Source: Candidatus Obscuribacter sp.
GTDB lineage: Bacteria; Cyanobacteriota; Vampirovibrionia; Obscuribacterales; Obscuribacteraceae
Length of the DNA stretch: 57,265 nucleotides
Direction: 5' to 3'
Assembly (NCBI GenBank): GCA_016718315.1
Contig: JADKDV010000015.1
Coordinates: forward strand, 1 to 57,265
Shown: one piece after another, positions 24,141-33,291 of the stretch
How the letters are laid out: the number at the start of each line of letters is the position of its first letter
How positions within the stretch are numbered: the first letter of the stretch is position 1
Program-made: the position numbers and the translations under genes
Notes under the pieces: model-generated
Database searches by the model: none
The model's input: only the letters and a program-made list of their open reading frames with translations
Told to the model about the DNA's origin: nothing

Positions 24141-25145
24141 ATGAAGAAATATAGTATTGCTAGAGTGTTGCCAGCTCTGACTCTAGCACTGGGCATGGCC
24201 TGCTATACACCCGTTAAAGCTGAGGTCAGTGGCGAAGACGCCGGACAATTTGGCTCTATCACAGTCACCAAGTTAGCTAGAGATGGACTGGCCGCTTCTC
24301 AAAGAGGTGACTGGCCCACAGCTTTGCAAAAGTATGCAAGAGCCACAAGAGAAAACGTCAAAGCTCCCGAACTCTTCTATGGACTTTATCAGGCTGCCTC
24401 CAGAGCCAAAGACTGGAACCAGGCCTATAGTGCTCTCGAAACCATTTTTGCTGAAGATCCTGCTGCCAAATCTCACTTGCAAGCCGAATACGGTGAAGCT
24501 TTGACTGGTGTGGGTCGGTACGAAGAAGCTATTCCAATTTTGAAAAAATCCCTTTTGACCGTTGACGCTGATAGCGCCTTTCTTAGTGGCAAAATCGCCA
24601 TGATGAACGCCAAAATCGAAAAGCCAGGCGAAAAGCCCAATATCGATCCTAAAGACTATAAGTTTATCGATAAAGATTATGTCGCTCCCATCCCCACTCG
24701 TGAGATGGTGCACGGCGACGATGTCCGTCAAGATAAATCCAAGTTTGCTTTGAGCTACGAAAATCTCTTTAACTATGCTGAGTTTATCGGTATCTGTACT
24801 TATGAGGGCTTCGAAAAAGATAGAGGTGGTGACACCACATTCTTCCACCCACCAATTGCTATTTTCCACATTAATACTATTCTCAAGGGACCGCCTCTTA
24901 ACCCGCACATGCCGGTTAGATTTGAGTTTCATGACAAGACCGATACCACCATCCCCAAAGACTGGAAGTTTGGTCCAGATAAGATGCCCAAAAAGGGCGA
25001 GCAGTTTTTGATCTTTGTCGAAAACGCAGTGCCTATGCGCGGTGCCTTTGAGACTTATCACGGTAGTTTTGGTCGCCAACCTGCTACCGAAGAAAACAAA
25101 AACAAGATTTATCAAATACAAGAAGCCCACCGCGGCCAACAATAG
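24141..25145 (+). CDS. Exported TPR protein, tandem copy 1
   Basis: 334 residues. The signal peptide is MKKYSIARVLPALTLALGM to PVKA. Then GDWPTALQKYARATRE, LFYGLYQAASRAKDWNQA and EYGEALTGVGRYEEAIPILKK give three TPRs (about residues 45-150). The C-terminal half (YENLFNYAEFIGICTYEGF, FHPPIAIFHINTILKGPP, RFEFHDKTDT, DKMPKKGEQFLIFVEN) is a conserved beta-rich domain that I do not recognise. It has a good RBS (GAGGAGAG). It is followed after 11 bp by a close paralog and then a third TPR gene, so probably one operon for periplasmic proteins. Confidence 0.75.
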   Translation: MKKYSIARVLPALTLALGMACYTPVKAEVSGEDAGQFGSITVTKLARDGLAASQRGDWPTALQKYARATRENVKAPELFYGLYQAASRAKDWNQAYSALETIFAEDPAAKSHLQAEYGEALTGVGRYEEAIPILKKSLLTVDADSAFLSGKIAMMNAKIEKPGEKPNIDPKDYKFIDKDYVAPIPTREMVHGDDVRQDKSKFALSYENLFNYAEFIGICTYEGFEKDRGGDTTFFHPPIAIFHINTILKGPPLNPHMPVRFEFHDKTDTTIPKDWKFGPDKMPKKGEQFLIFVENAVPMRGAFETYHGSFGRQPATEENKNKIYQIQEAHRGQQ

Positions 25146-25156
25146 TGTGATTGCAT

Positions 25157-26158
25157 ATGACTAAGAGACGATTAACTACATTTGCAACTGCTTGCACACT
25201 CTGTCTGGGTTTGGCTTATGCCAGTCCCGGGCAGAGCACCGAGCTTGGTGGCGATGATGCCGGGCAGTTCAAATCTATTACTGTGACCAAGCTAGCTAGG
25301 GAAGGCCTGGCTGCCGCCCAATCAGGTAACTGGCCAATTGCCCTGCAAAAGTATTCGCAAGCCACCAGACAAAGCGGCGTGGATACTTCTGAACTTAACT
25401 ATGGACTCTTCCAGGCTGCTGCCAGAGCCAATGATTGGAATACTGCTTATAGTGCGCTGGAGAATATCTTTAGTAAAGATCCTGATGCTAAGCCAAAAAT
25501 GCAAGCTGAGTATGGTCAGGCTTTGACCGGTATCGGCCGCTATGAAGAAGCTATACCAATCCTTAAAAAAGCTCTTCTCACTGATGATGGCAATTATCTA
25601 GATCAAAAGCTTATCGCTATGGGCACTAAAATTCGCGCGCCTGGTGACAAGACAGATAGAAAAGCCGAGGATATTATCGATATCCACAAGGCGCCGCCAA
25701 CGTTTGAGCCGCCGCCGCTAATCAAGGCTGATGAGGTCAATCTCAATACTTCCAAAGCGGCCTTAAACTATCCTACTTTGTTCAGTCACTCTGAGTTTAT
25801 TGCAATTTGTACCTACAAAGGCTACGAAAAGGATAGAGGCGGAGAAATCACATATTTCCACCCGCCAATTGCTATCTATCATGTCGACGAGATTCTCAAA
25901 GGACCGCCTCATGGTTCGCATTTCCCTCTGCGTTATGAGTTTCACGATCGCAGCGGAGCCAGTGCCCCTAAAGACTGGAAGTTTGGCCCAGATAAGATGC
26001 CTAAAAAGGACGAACAGTTTTTGATCTTTGTGGAAAATTTTGTCCCACTTAGAAATGCTTATGAGGCTTTTAGAGGTAGCTATGGTCGTCAACCTGCCAC
26101 CGAAGAAAACAAAAATGCTATCTACAAAATCATTGAGGAGCACCGCGGTCAGCAGTAG
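25157..26158 (+). CDS. Exported TPR protein, tandem copy 2
   Basis: A paralog of the gene just upstream with the same layout: signal peptide (TKRRLTTFATACTLCLGLAY), a GDDAGQFKSITVTKLAREGL block, three TPRs, then the same C-terminal domain (FHPPIAIYHVDEILKGPP, DKMPKKDEQFLIFVEN, GSYGRQPATEENKN). The two are well over half identical by eye and arose by tandem duplication. The linker between TPR and C-terminal domain is the most diverged part. I prefer ATG 25157 to TTG 25151. There is no strong RBS, so it may depend on coupling to copy 1. Confidence 0.75.
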   Translation: MTKRRLTTFATACTLCLGLAYASPGQSTELGGDDAGQFKSITVTKLAREGLAAAQSGNWPIALQKYSQATRQSGVDTSELNYGLFQAAARANDWNTAYSALENIFSKDPDAKPKMQAEYGQALTGIGRYEEAIPILKKALLTDDGNYLDQKLIAMGTKIRAPGDKTDRKAEDIIDIHKAPPTFEPPPLIKADEVNLNTSKAALNYPTLFSHSEFIAICTYKGYEKDRGGEITYFHPPIAIYHVDEILKGPPHGSHFPLRYEFHDRSGASAPKDWKFGPDKMPKKDEQFLIFVENFVPLRNAYEAFRGSYGRQPATEENKNAIYKIIEEHRGQQ

Positions 26159-26212
26159 CTGCCAATTGTTTAACCAGATCTATAATTGTCCCGAGCTATA
26201 AAAGAGGAAAAG

Positions 26213-26755
26213 ATGTCCAAGTTTAAAACAGCTACTATGCTTTTATCCCTCAGTGCCTGTCTGGTGTTAACCGACCTTGCCTGCTTTGCGCAAACTGCAC
26301 CCGGATCGCGCAAAGAAATGATCCACCGTAGTCTTCTTGAGTGTTATTCCAAAATGGGTAGAGGGGCTGAAGTGGGGCAAGAGTACGCCACTTTGATTGC
26401 TATCAAGCCCAATGACGCTCTTTTGCATTACAACTATGGCTATCACCTGCTCACCGCTGGTAACATGGCTGGCGCCGTATTGCATTATAAGCGTGCGACT
26501 CAACTAGATCCTGCCAATCAACCCTATCACGCAGCGCTCGGTAATCTTTTGATGCAACAAAAGAATTATCAAGGCGCATTGCTTGAGTTTGGGCGGGCTG
26601 GTGAAGCCGGTCGCGGACCCTATGAGCAAGTACAAAAGTATATCCAGCAGCTGGAGCAACAGCGTCAGTACAACACCATGCTCAAGCAGCAAGCTGCTCC
26701 TAAAAAGAGTGGTGCTGCTGCCGCAAAAAAAACAAACGACGACGACGACGAATAA
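26213..26755 (+). CDS. Small exported TPR protein
   Basis: ATG 26213 follows AGAGGAAAAG, so it is a better start than 26186. A signal peptide (TATMLLSLSACLVLTDLACFAQ) precedes TPRs over about residues 25-130 (LLHYNYGYHLLTAGNMAGAV, YHAALGNLLMQQKNYQGALL). The tail is a charged, Ala-rich stretch ending in a run of Asp. Last gene before a strong terminator, so it closes the TPR operon begun at 24141. The role is probably a protein-binding scaffold in the envelope. Confidence 0.75.
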   Translation: MSKFKTATMLLSLSACLVLTDLACFAQTAPGSRKEMIHRSLLECYSKMGRGAEVGQEYATLIAIKPNDALLHYNYGYHLLTAGNMAGAVLHYKRATQLDPANQPYHAALGNLLMQQKNYQGALLEFGRAGEAGRGPYEQVQKYIQQLEQQRQYNTMLKQQAAPKKSGAAAAKKTNDDDDE

Positions 26756-26795
26756 ATTCTTGTGCAAATTCAGTCCTCGTGCAAATTCAAAAAGG

Positions 26796-26830
26796 AAAGA
26801 GCTGGAATTATTTCCGGCTCTTTTCTTTTG
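26796..26830 (+). terminator. Rho-independent terminator of the TPR operon
   Basis: AAAGAGCTGGAA (26796-26807) pairs with TTCCGGCTCTTT (26812-26823) with one T-G pair and a 4-base loop, followed by TTCTTTTG. It lies 40 bases after the last TPR gene. A short direct repeat GTGCAAATTCA lies just before it. Confidence 0.85.
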
Positions 26831-26858
26831 TTATGTCTTTTGGTCAATCGTCTAATTG

Positions 26859-28952
26859 TTAGTGCCCGACAGAGGCTTCGCTGCTTTCGCTTTTGACTTC
26901 TTCAAAGATGTCGTTATCGAGGACAATTTGATTGCGTCCTCGTTTTTTAGCTTGATAGAGTCTAGCGTCGGCGATTTTTACCAGTTCAAAGACTGATTCA
27001 CCATCGATAGGATATTCGGCGATGCCACCACTAAAGCTGTTGCAAAACTCCTCGCCTTTGTCACCACTAAATGTGATACTGCGAAATTCATCAAGCACGC
27101 GTTGCACAGCTAGATGCATTGTCGCTTTTGTTTCGCGCTTAAAAGCCAGCATAAATTCTTCACCGCCCCATCTACCGCGCAGGTCATCTACCCTAAAGCG
27201 TCTGGATAGCAGCTGCCCCAATCCGGCCAAAACTTTGTCGCCAGCCAAGTGACCATATGTGTCATTGACCTTTTTAAAATGGTCCACATCAAGCAGACAA
27301 ACAGTAAAAGTCGATTTGAGTCTTTGTGCTTCGGCTAGTATGGCGCTCAGCTGTTCACTAAAGGCGCGTCTCAAAAGTAGTCCTGTCGTTGTGTCTTTGT
27401 CAGAACGATCTCTGAGCATGCGAGAGCGGTCTAGCCTGACTTTTACTCTGGTCAACAGTTCTTCGTTTACAACAGGCTTGGGCAGATAATCGTCGCCGCC
27501 AGAGCGGAATGCTTCCAGTCTAGCTTCGACACCGGTTTGACCCGTTAAAAAGATGATTGGTAAATCTTGCCAGCGTGGTATCTGTCTGAGCATACGACAG
27601 ACTTCAAAGCCGGTCACGCCAGGCATCATCACGTCGAGCAAAAGTAGCTCAGGTGGATATTCTTGCATGGTATCGAGGATTTTTGCCGGGTCATTGAGAA
27701 TGCGCACGATCATGCCTTCATTGCGCAGTACCAGTGCCACTGTATTACAGAAAAACTCATCATCGTCGCAAATCAAAATACGTGGTCGGCCACCCTGTCG
27801 GATGTTGACTAAGTGCTGTACAGCTTTTTCGAGGGCGTCTGATTGCAGCGGTTTGTCTAGATATAGTGAGGCTCCAGCGTGGGCAGCCTCTACTCTGTCT
27901 TTGACCAGAGCCTGTCCGGAGACAAAGGCCAGAGGGAGGTTTTCGTAGCCAGGTAATTCTCTCAGTTGTCTGGCCAGACTAAAGCACAGCTCTGGATTTT
28001 CGGGCACCACATTTATCAGTGCGGCATCCAGAGGGTAGACTACAGCTTGCTCCAGTGCTTCTTTTATGCCAGAGGCCTGGACTATATCCACGAGTCTTTG
28101 CTTGCCGAGTTCTGAGACTATATCCAAAAAGCCCCGGTCATCGTCCACCACCAGTATCCTGGTCATGGCTGGATTGTGCGGTGCTGGCTGTGGTTTGTGT
28201 CCTGAGCTTGCTACCGCTTCATTGATTTCCTGACATTCAGAGTCGCCTGCTTCTTTGACTTCCAGCAATTTGCGGTCTACGTCTGCCCAAGCGATTAGTT
28301 GTTCTTCTTTAGGTCTTTGCTGCAAATTGATGGCAGTGTCTTCGATAAAGCCCATCAGCTCAGATACTCGTCTAAAGCCCAGCGAGCCACCAGTGCCTTT
28401 GATTTTGTGAGCGATATTGCGCACTTCTTCAGTGAGTTCTATGTTGGTAGGATCTTGCTTGGCTTTTTCGATTGCTTCGGCAAGCTCATTGATGCGATTA
28501 GGTAGGACTCTGGCATATTTTGAGACAAGTGCTAAAAACATTGTCTCAAAGTCTTTCATTTTTTGAGCGGCAGCTTCGGAGCGATCGTCGTCAAAGAGTC
28601 GGTCTACCTGCGCGCCAAAGATATAAGGTATAAGTGGCTTGTGCACCACCAGTGATATCGCATGGTCGGCTGTGATTTTGCTTTTGATGGAGTCTACATG
28701 CTGCTTACCGGCTCCCACCAGTATAAGCTTGGCTGTAAATCCACTGCGCCTGCGCTCCAGTAGCCAGGGCAGCTCAGTACTATCGTTAAGTGGACTAGAC
28801 AAAATTACTAGATCGCAAACATCTTGGAGCAGAGGTTCGGCTTCTTTGAGAGTGGTGGCACTTTTGATTTTGTGCCCTCGCCCTTCCAGTACAGAAGCGA
28901 CCAGCTTGATAAAATGCTGGTCGCTGTCCACTATAACGATTTCTTTTGCCAT
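26859..28952 (-). CDS. Hybrid response regulator REC-Hpt-REC-REC-GGDEF
   Basis: 697 residues. REC1 (1-120), Hpt (135-225, phosphorylatable His182 in AHKIKGTGGS), REC2 (262-380), REC3 (388-500) and a GGDEF domain (515-680) with GGEEF at 595-599. The intact GGEEF predicts active cyclic di-GMP synthesis. Only REC3 has the full phosphoacceptor site (Asp439 in LLLLDVMMPG). REC1 has Ser52 and REC2 has Asn313 where Asp belongs, so these two are probably binding modules. No sensor or membrane segment is present, so an unlinked histidine kinase must feed it. Transcribed alone on the minus strand, 36 bp downstream of the MshEN-like gene, perhaps in one operon with it. Confidence 0.9.
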   Translation of the reverse strand: MAKEIVIVDSDQHFIKLVASVLEGRGHKIKSATTLKEAEPLLQDVCDLVILSSPLNDSTELPWLLERRRSGFTAKLILVGAGKQHVDSIKSKITADHAISLVVHKPLIPYIFGAQVDRLFDDDRSEAAAQKMKDFETMFLALVSKYARVLPNRINELAEAIEKAKQDPTNIELTEEVRNIAHKIKGTGGSLGFRRVSELMGFIEDTAINLQQRPKEEQLIAWADVDRKLLEVKEAGDSECQEINEAVASSGHKPQPAPHNPAMTRILVVDDDRGFLDIVSELGKQRLVDIVQASGIKEALEQAVVYPLDAALINVVPENPELCFSLARQLRELPGYENLPLAFVSGQALVKDRVEAAHAGASLYLDKPLQSDALEKAVQHLVNIRQGGRPRILICDDDEFFCNTVALVLRNEGMIVRILNDPAKILDTMQEYPPELLLLDVMMPGVTGFEVCRMLRQIPRWQDLPIIFLTGQTGVEARLEAFRSGGDDYLPKPVVNEELLTRVKVRLDRSRMLRDRSDKDTTTGLLLRRAFSEQLSAILAEAQRLKSTFTVCLLDVDHFKKVNDTYGHLAGDKVLAGLGQLLSRRFRVDDLRGRWGGEEFMLAFKRETKATMHLAVQRVLDEFRSITFSGDKGEEFCNSFSGGIAEYPIDGESVFELVKIADARLYQAKKRGRNQIVLDNDIFEEVKSESSEASVGH

Positions 28953-28988
28953 TAACTCTTAACCCTTTTAGAGGTGATTCACTGCCTG

Positions 28989-30530
28989 TTATAGGGGCAG
29001 ATCTGTCCGCAGTTTGCGAGGATTGTGCCAACCCATTTCGTCCAATGCTTCGTCAAAACTGACACGCATACGTTCGCAATAGTTGAGAGCCATAATTACT
29101 TGTTCAATTTTCATCAAGCCTTCGCGGATTAACGGCAAGCTAGTCAGGGCGGCTTCCACTGTGTTTTTATGCACTTTGCCTGCCGCTTCTAGTATCTGCA
29201 CCACATCACCGCCATGTTTTTTGCGCACGTTGATAGCTGTGGTGAGGTCGTTTTCGGTTAATAGCTGAGCTTTTTGCAACAAATCAAAAGCGCCTTTGAG
29301 GTCTTTTGTTTGTGCTCCTTGCGGTGCTTGAGCTGGCTTAGCTTGCTGTTGTGGTTGAGTTGGTGCTGGTCTAGCACCAAGTTGAGCCGATCTGTCGAGA
29401 TCGCCTTTGGTGAGGTATTGATCGATACTGCCGCCCATGGCGTGTAGACGCTTCAATACTTCAGGCGCTTTTTCGGGGGTCATTTTTTCGTCTCTGACCA
29501 TCTCTTGCAGCTTGAGGGCGGCTTCTAATGTGGGTTCAGAGATAAGTCCGGCTTCTTGTAGCATGGTGCCCAATAGCACATTAGCTCTCTTATCAATTAA
29601 ATGATAGTCGAGGGGGATTTTGGTTTCGGGCATGGTGGGCTGATTGTAAGCCGGCATGCTGGGGTAGCTTGTTTGCTGAGCAATTTGTGGTTGCATTTGC
29701 TGTGGCATCTGTTGTGGATAAGGCATTTGCTGCTGATAAGGCATTTGCTGTGGCGGATATGGCTGAGGTGGATAACCAGCCGGCATCATATTTGGCTGCA
29801 TGCCCTGAGGTGGTTGCGGATAGCCTTGATAAGGTTGCTGATAGGGATTTTGTTGCAAATCCGGTACCGGTGGGTAGCCGCCCATCGGTGGCTGTTGATG
29901 CATCGGTGGCTGCATAGGCACTTGAGGCATAGGAGCCGGTGCTGGAGCGGGAGCTTGAGGCGCCATACCACCACCCATCCCTGATAGACCAGACATGGTA
30001 CTGCCGGGTGCGCCCATGCCGCCTCCCAGACCACCACCGAGTCCACCACCAAGACCGCCGCCCAGTCCACCACCAATTGGTGCACCAAAGGCGGGAGCTG
30101 CTCCTGCCGCTGGTTCCTGGATGTCTTCTGTAATAAGTGTAGGGTCGGCTTTGACTCTTAACTCTTCGGGGATACTCAGTCCAGTCGAGGCACTGCCAGC
30201 TGACATAGAGAGGATATCGTACATAAATTCGAGGTCTTGGGCAGCAAAGGGTTGTGTCCACACTACCTTACTATTGCCGTCTATTTCTTCGTAGAGTGTC
30301 CAGACCGGGTCTTTAAGATTTTCGTCCCACTGTACGGTGATGATAAAGTTTTTGCGGTCGCCGCCGGACCAGGGCATTTCAATCAGTGTGCCGCGCTTGT
30401 TTTGCGCTTCTTCGAGCAAAACTCTGACTTTGCTCATAGAAGGGCAAGCTGCTTCTTGGGGCAGTCTTAAACGGCGTGCACCGCCTGCTGAAGGCTCTTC
30501 GTTTGGTCTTTTGGGAGGTAATTTATTCAT
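28989..30530 (-). CDS. MshEN-like protein with Pro/Gln/Tyr-rich linker, paralog of 34271 gene
   Basis: ATG 30530 has GAGGAAT at good spacing; the frame extends to 30548 without support. The N-terminal about 110 residues form a conserved domain (VRVLLEEAQNKRGTLIEMPW, DPVWTLYEEIDGNSKVVW, LEFMYDILS) shared with the gene at 34271. Then a low-complexity Gly repeat (GGGLGGGLGG) and a Pro/Gln/Tyr stretch (residues about 165-310). Last come two MshEN-like units (LLGTMLQEAGLISEPTLEAAL, LQKAQLLTENDLTTAINVRK). Function unknown. The place next to a GGDEF protein fits a c-di-GMP link, but that is inference. Confidence 0.6.
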   Translation of the reverse strand: MNKLPPKRPNEEPSAGGARRLRLPQEAACPSMSKVRVLLEEAQNKRGTLIEMPWSGGDRKNFIITVQWDENLKDPVWTLYEEIDGNSKVVWTQPFAAQDLEFMYDILSMSAGSASTGLSIPEELRVKADPTLITEDIQEPAAGAAPAFGAPIGGGLGGGLGGGLGGGLGGGMGAPGSTMSGLSGMGGGMAPQAPAPAPAPMPQVPMQPPMHQQPPMGGYPPVPDLQQNPYQQPYQGYPQPPQGMQPNMMPAGYPPQPYPPQQMPYQQQMPYPQQMPQQMQPQIAQQTSYPSMPAYNQPTMPETKIPLDYHLIDKRANVLLGTMLQEAGLISEPTLEAALKLQEMVRDEKMTPEKAPEVLKRLHAMGGSIDQYLTKGDLDRSAQLGARPAPTQPQQQAKPAQAPQGAQTKDLKGAFDLLQKAQLLTENDLTTAINVRKKHGGDVVQILEAAGKVHKNTVEAALTSLPLIREGLMKIEQVIMALNYCERMRVSFDEALDEMGWHNPRKLRTDLPL

Positions 30531-30588
30531 AGATTCCTCGGATTGCACTCTATTTTGTTATTCCACGGCTTTAACTAGTTTATAAACA

Positions 30589-31935
30589 CTACTTAGCGCC
30601 ATTGATGGTGAAATTTACAGGAAGCTCTTGCCAGCACGAAAGATAGTCCTTTTGCAACTGCGGCGAGTCGAGGGCCAGTCTGGTCGGTATGTACGGCAGG
30701 CTGCTCTCAAACATAAATGCCAGAGTATTGCCCTGATAAACAGGCTTTAGCTCGGTAGAGCTGGCTTTGTCAAAAGTATCGCGGTCAGGTCCATGAGCCG
30801 AAAGCGTATTGTGCAGGGAGCCGCCGCCGGGTACAAATCCTGTTTGCTTGGCATCATAGACACCAAAGATTAGACCCATGTATTCGCTCATGACATTGCG
30901 GTGATAGTAGGGCGGTCTAAAAGTGTTTTCGGCCACCATCCATCTTGGCGGAAAAATCACAAAATCCACATTGGCTGTGCCGGGGACTTCGGAGGGCGAA
31001 GTAAGCACAGTAAAAATGGATGGATCTGGATGGTCAAAGCTGACTGTATTTATAACGTTAAAGCGTGACAAGTCATATTTGTAGGGCACATAGTTGCCGT
31101 GCCAGCCCACAACATCGAGGGGCGAGTGGTTGATTTTGGCGTTAAACAAATTGCCGCAAAACTTGGATGTGAGGACAAAGTCGCCGCTGACATTTTCGTA
31201 CCAGGCCTCGGGAGTCAAAAAGTCTCTGGGGTTAGCCAGACCATTGGCTCCGATTGGTCCAAGCCCAGGTAGTTTAAAAGGTGGTCCGTAGTTTTCGAGG
31301 ACATAGCCACGGGCAGTTTGCTGGGGCAATCTCACTTGGAATTTGATACCACGGGGAATGACTGCAATCTCTCCCGCTTTGATATTGATGATACCAAACT
31401 CGGTGCGCAGCTCAAGTCCGTTTTGCTCTGGCACAAAGAGCATATCGCCGTCTGAATTGTAAAAGAAGCGGTCGGTCATGTCTTGATTGCAGCTATAGAC
31501 ATGTACTGCCGATCCTCTCAAAGATGAGCTGTCACCATTGCCGGCGATAGTGATCAGACCATCGATAAAGTCAGTGGGTGACTGAGGCAGAGCAAAAGGA
31601 TCCCATCTAAATTGATTGGGGCAGGGTTCTACTTCGTTAAAAGGTCTTGAGCGCAAATCTTTGTTGGAGATACGTTCAAACTTGGCATGCAGCACCGAAG
31701 GTCTGATGCGATATTGCCAGCTGCGTAAGTTTTCGTGTCTAGCCATGACAAAAGAACTACCACTCAACTGTTCGGCATAAAGTCCGTGATTGACTTTTTG
31801 CGGCGAGTTTTGACCAATAGGAATCGTGTCCGGCTCTGCTTCCGAAGAGAAATGATTGGCAAAACCAGTCATATAGCCAGCATTGTCAGATTTTTTGTCT
31901 TCGATAGTGGACGATTTTTTGATGGTTTCTCTCAT
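30589..31935 (-). CDS. hmgA: Homogentisate 1,2-dioxygenase
   Basis: 448 residues, full family length. It opens the ring of homogentisate to maleylacetoacetate in tyrosine breakdown, using Fe(II) and oxygen. The metal ligands can be placed in PPYYHRNVMSEYMG (His, Glu) and TLSAHGPDRD (His). N-terminal GFANHFSSEAEPD and the WHGNYVPYKYDL block are typical of the enzyme. No maleylacetoacetate isomerase, fumarylacetoacetase or HPPD gene lies in the window, so the rest of the pathway is elsewhere. It starts 8 bp after a small TPR gene and is likely co-transcribed. Oxygen need implies an aerobic life style. Confidence 0.95.
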   Translation of the reverse strand: MRETIKKSSTIEDKKSDNAGYMTGFANHFSSEAEPDTIPIGQNSPQKVNHGLYAEQLSGSSFVMARHENLRSWQYRIRPSVLHAKFERISNKDLRSRPFNEVEPCPNQFRWDPFALPQSPTDFIDGLITIAGNGDSSSLRGSAVHVYSCNQDMTDRFFYNSDGDMLFVPEQNGLELRTEFGIINIKAGEIAVIPRGIKFQVRLPQQTARGYVLENYGPPFKLPGLGPIGANGLANPRDFLTPEAWYENVSGDFVLTSKFCGNLFNAKINHSPLDVVGWHGNYVPYKYDLSRFNVINTVSFDHPDPSIFTVLTSPSEVPGTANVDFVIFPPRWMVAENTFRPPYYHRNVMSEYMGLIFGVYDAKQTGFVPGGGSLHNTLSAHGPDRDTFDKASSTELKPVYQGNTLAFMFESSLPYIPTRLALDSPQLQKDYLSCWQELPVNFTINGAK

Positions 31936-31943
31936 GGCTTCAC

Positions 31944-32300
31944 TTAGCTTTTCATAAAGATGGCGCGGGCATGCTGGTCCATTTTGTTTGCTTCACTATC
32001 GCGACCAGCGGCTCTCAGCATTTTGGCATAATTTTCGTAGATGCTTATCAGGTCTTGATGTAAGGGACCAACAGCTTTTTGTTTGATTTCAAGAGCTCTT
32101 TTATAACAGGCTTCAGCCTCTGCATATTTTGCCTGTTGGCGCAGACAATTAGCCAGGTTGTTGAGAGATGACGGTAGTCTGGGATCTTTGGGATCAAATT
32201 TTTCGGCTTCTGCTACAGCGAGCTTAAATTGAGCCTCTGCCTCGCCTGGCTTGCCCTGACCCATCGCATTTTGGGCGAGCACGTTGTATCTTTCCCACAT
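31944..32300 (-). CDS. Small TPR protein upstream of hmgA
   Basis: ATG 32300 follows GAGAGG at good spacing. About 118 residues with two or three TPR/kinesin-light-chain-like repeats (FKLAVAEAEKFDPKDPRLPS, LANCLRQQAKYAEAEACYKRAL, ISIYENYAKMLRAAGRDSEA). No signal peptide. It is separated from hmgA by 8 bp on the same strand. The function cannot be told; the link to hmgA may be only transcriptional. Confidence 0.75.
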   Translation of the reverse strand: MWERYNVLAQNAMGQGKPGEAEAQFKLAVAEAEKFDPKDPRLPSSLNNLANCLRQQAKYAEAEACYKRALEIKQKAVGPLHQDLISIYENYAKMLRAAGRDSEANKMDQHARAIFMKS

Positions 32301-32435
32301 GGCAATACCTCTCAAAGAGCAAACAGAGTCTACTGGGACACCTTAAACTACAAGCGAAGACATAGTTTAGATCACTTACAACAGGTCCGCGCTACCATAG
32401 ACTAAATTATTCGATTGTCACTGAGGATTTGCCAA

Positions 32436-33290
32436 GTGCTCAAAGAAAGTCAGGTCAAAAACCTCTGGCTCGGTATGGTTGCTTTAGCTGTCATGGGCTG
32501 TTATCCGCCATGGAGAGAGTTTGGCAGTGTCAGTAATCCTCTGGGATTTTCTCCCATTTTTGAACCGCCAAAGCTTGAGGCCGCTGCTATTGCCAGAGGC
32601 GTCACCCGCATAGATATTGATTTTTCGCGCCTTGGCATCGAGTTGTTTTTAGGTGTGGCAGCTACTATCAGCATGGTCTTAACTGCCGGCAAAACTGAGA
32701 CCAAACAACCAGCATTGAGTGCTGTGCCCAATCAAGCGCCAGCCAGCGCACCGCCCAAAAACAATCTACCGCCGCTCAACACTCTCACCGTAGAGCTGCC
32801 GGGCGAGCATGGACTGGGCGACATCCTTGTCGAGTCCGAAGACGACCCTGACTACTGGGAGCCACTTTGCCGTGCTCAGGGATCTTTTTATTTGCCTAAA
32901 GGTAAAAAGCTCCAGCTTGAAATTGCCAAGGATAGACGCGTTGATTTGTCGCTTCTCAAGCGCATCCCCACCGGTCTATTGTTTTCGATAGATGCCAGTG
33001 GTAGCAAAATCACCGACGAAGATGCCAAAAAACTCTCAGCCGTTAGTGGTCTCAAAGAGCTGGATTTGTCTGGTACACCGATTTCTTCTACAGCAGTAGA
33101 GGCTCTTAAGAATATGGGCACTCTTGAAAAGCTCTGGCTCGATAATACTCTGGTGGATGACAACTGTGTGCCTTCGTTGATTGCACTCAATCATCTCAAA
33201 AAGCTCTCTTTAGAAGGCACCAAGCTCAACGCCCTGGCTCTGGAGTCACTAAAAAAAGACTTGCCAGCAACTACAGAGATTGTGGTCTAG
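32436..33290 (+). CDS. Membrane protein with leucine-rich-repeat tail
   Basis: GTG 32436 has GAGG nine bases upstream; TTG 32415 is the alternative. Two hydrophobic segments (LWLGMVALAVMGC, IELFLGVAATISMVLTAG) flank a short loop. A Pro-rich linker and a conserved stretch lead to three LRR-like units at the end (LKELDLSGTPISSTAVEAL, LEKLWLDNTLVDDNCVPSL, LKKLSLEGTKLNALALESL). LRRs bind proteins. Convergent with proC, with one base between the stops. Confidence 0.65.
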   Translation: MLKESQVKNLWLGMVALAVMGCYPPWREFGSVSNPLGFSPIFEPPKLEAAAIARGVTRIDIDFSRLGIELFLGVAATISMVLTAGKTETKQPALSAVPNQAPASAPPKNNLPPLNTLTVELPGEHGLGDILVESEDDPDYWEPLCRAQGSFYLPKGKKLQLEIAKDRRVDLSLLKRIPTGLLFSIDASGSKITDEDAKKLSAVSGLKELDLSGTPISSTAVEALKNMGTLEKLWLDNTLVDDNCVPSLIALNHLKKLSLEGTKLNALALESLKKDLPATTEIVV

Positions 33291-33291
33291 T

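Noticed and set aside
29990..30090. CRISPR-like repeats
   Set aside because: The repetitive DNA codes for a GGGLGG low-complexity stretch in the MshEN-like protein.
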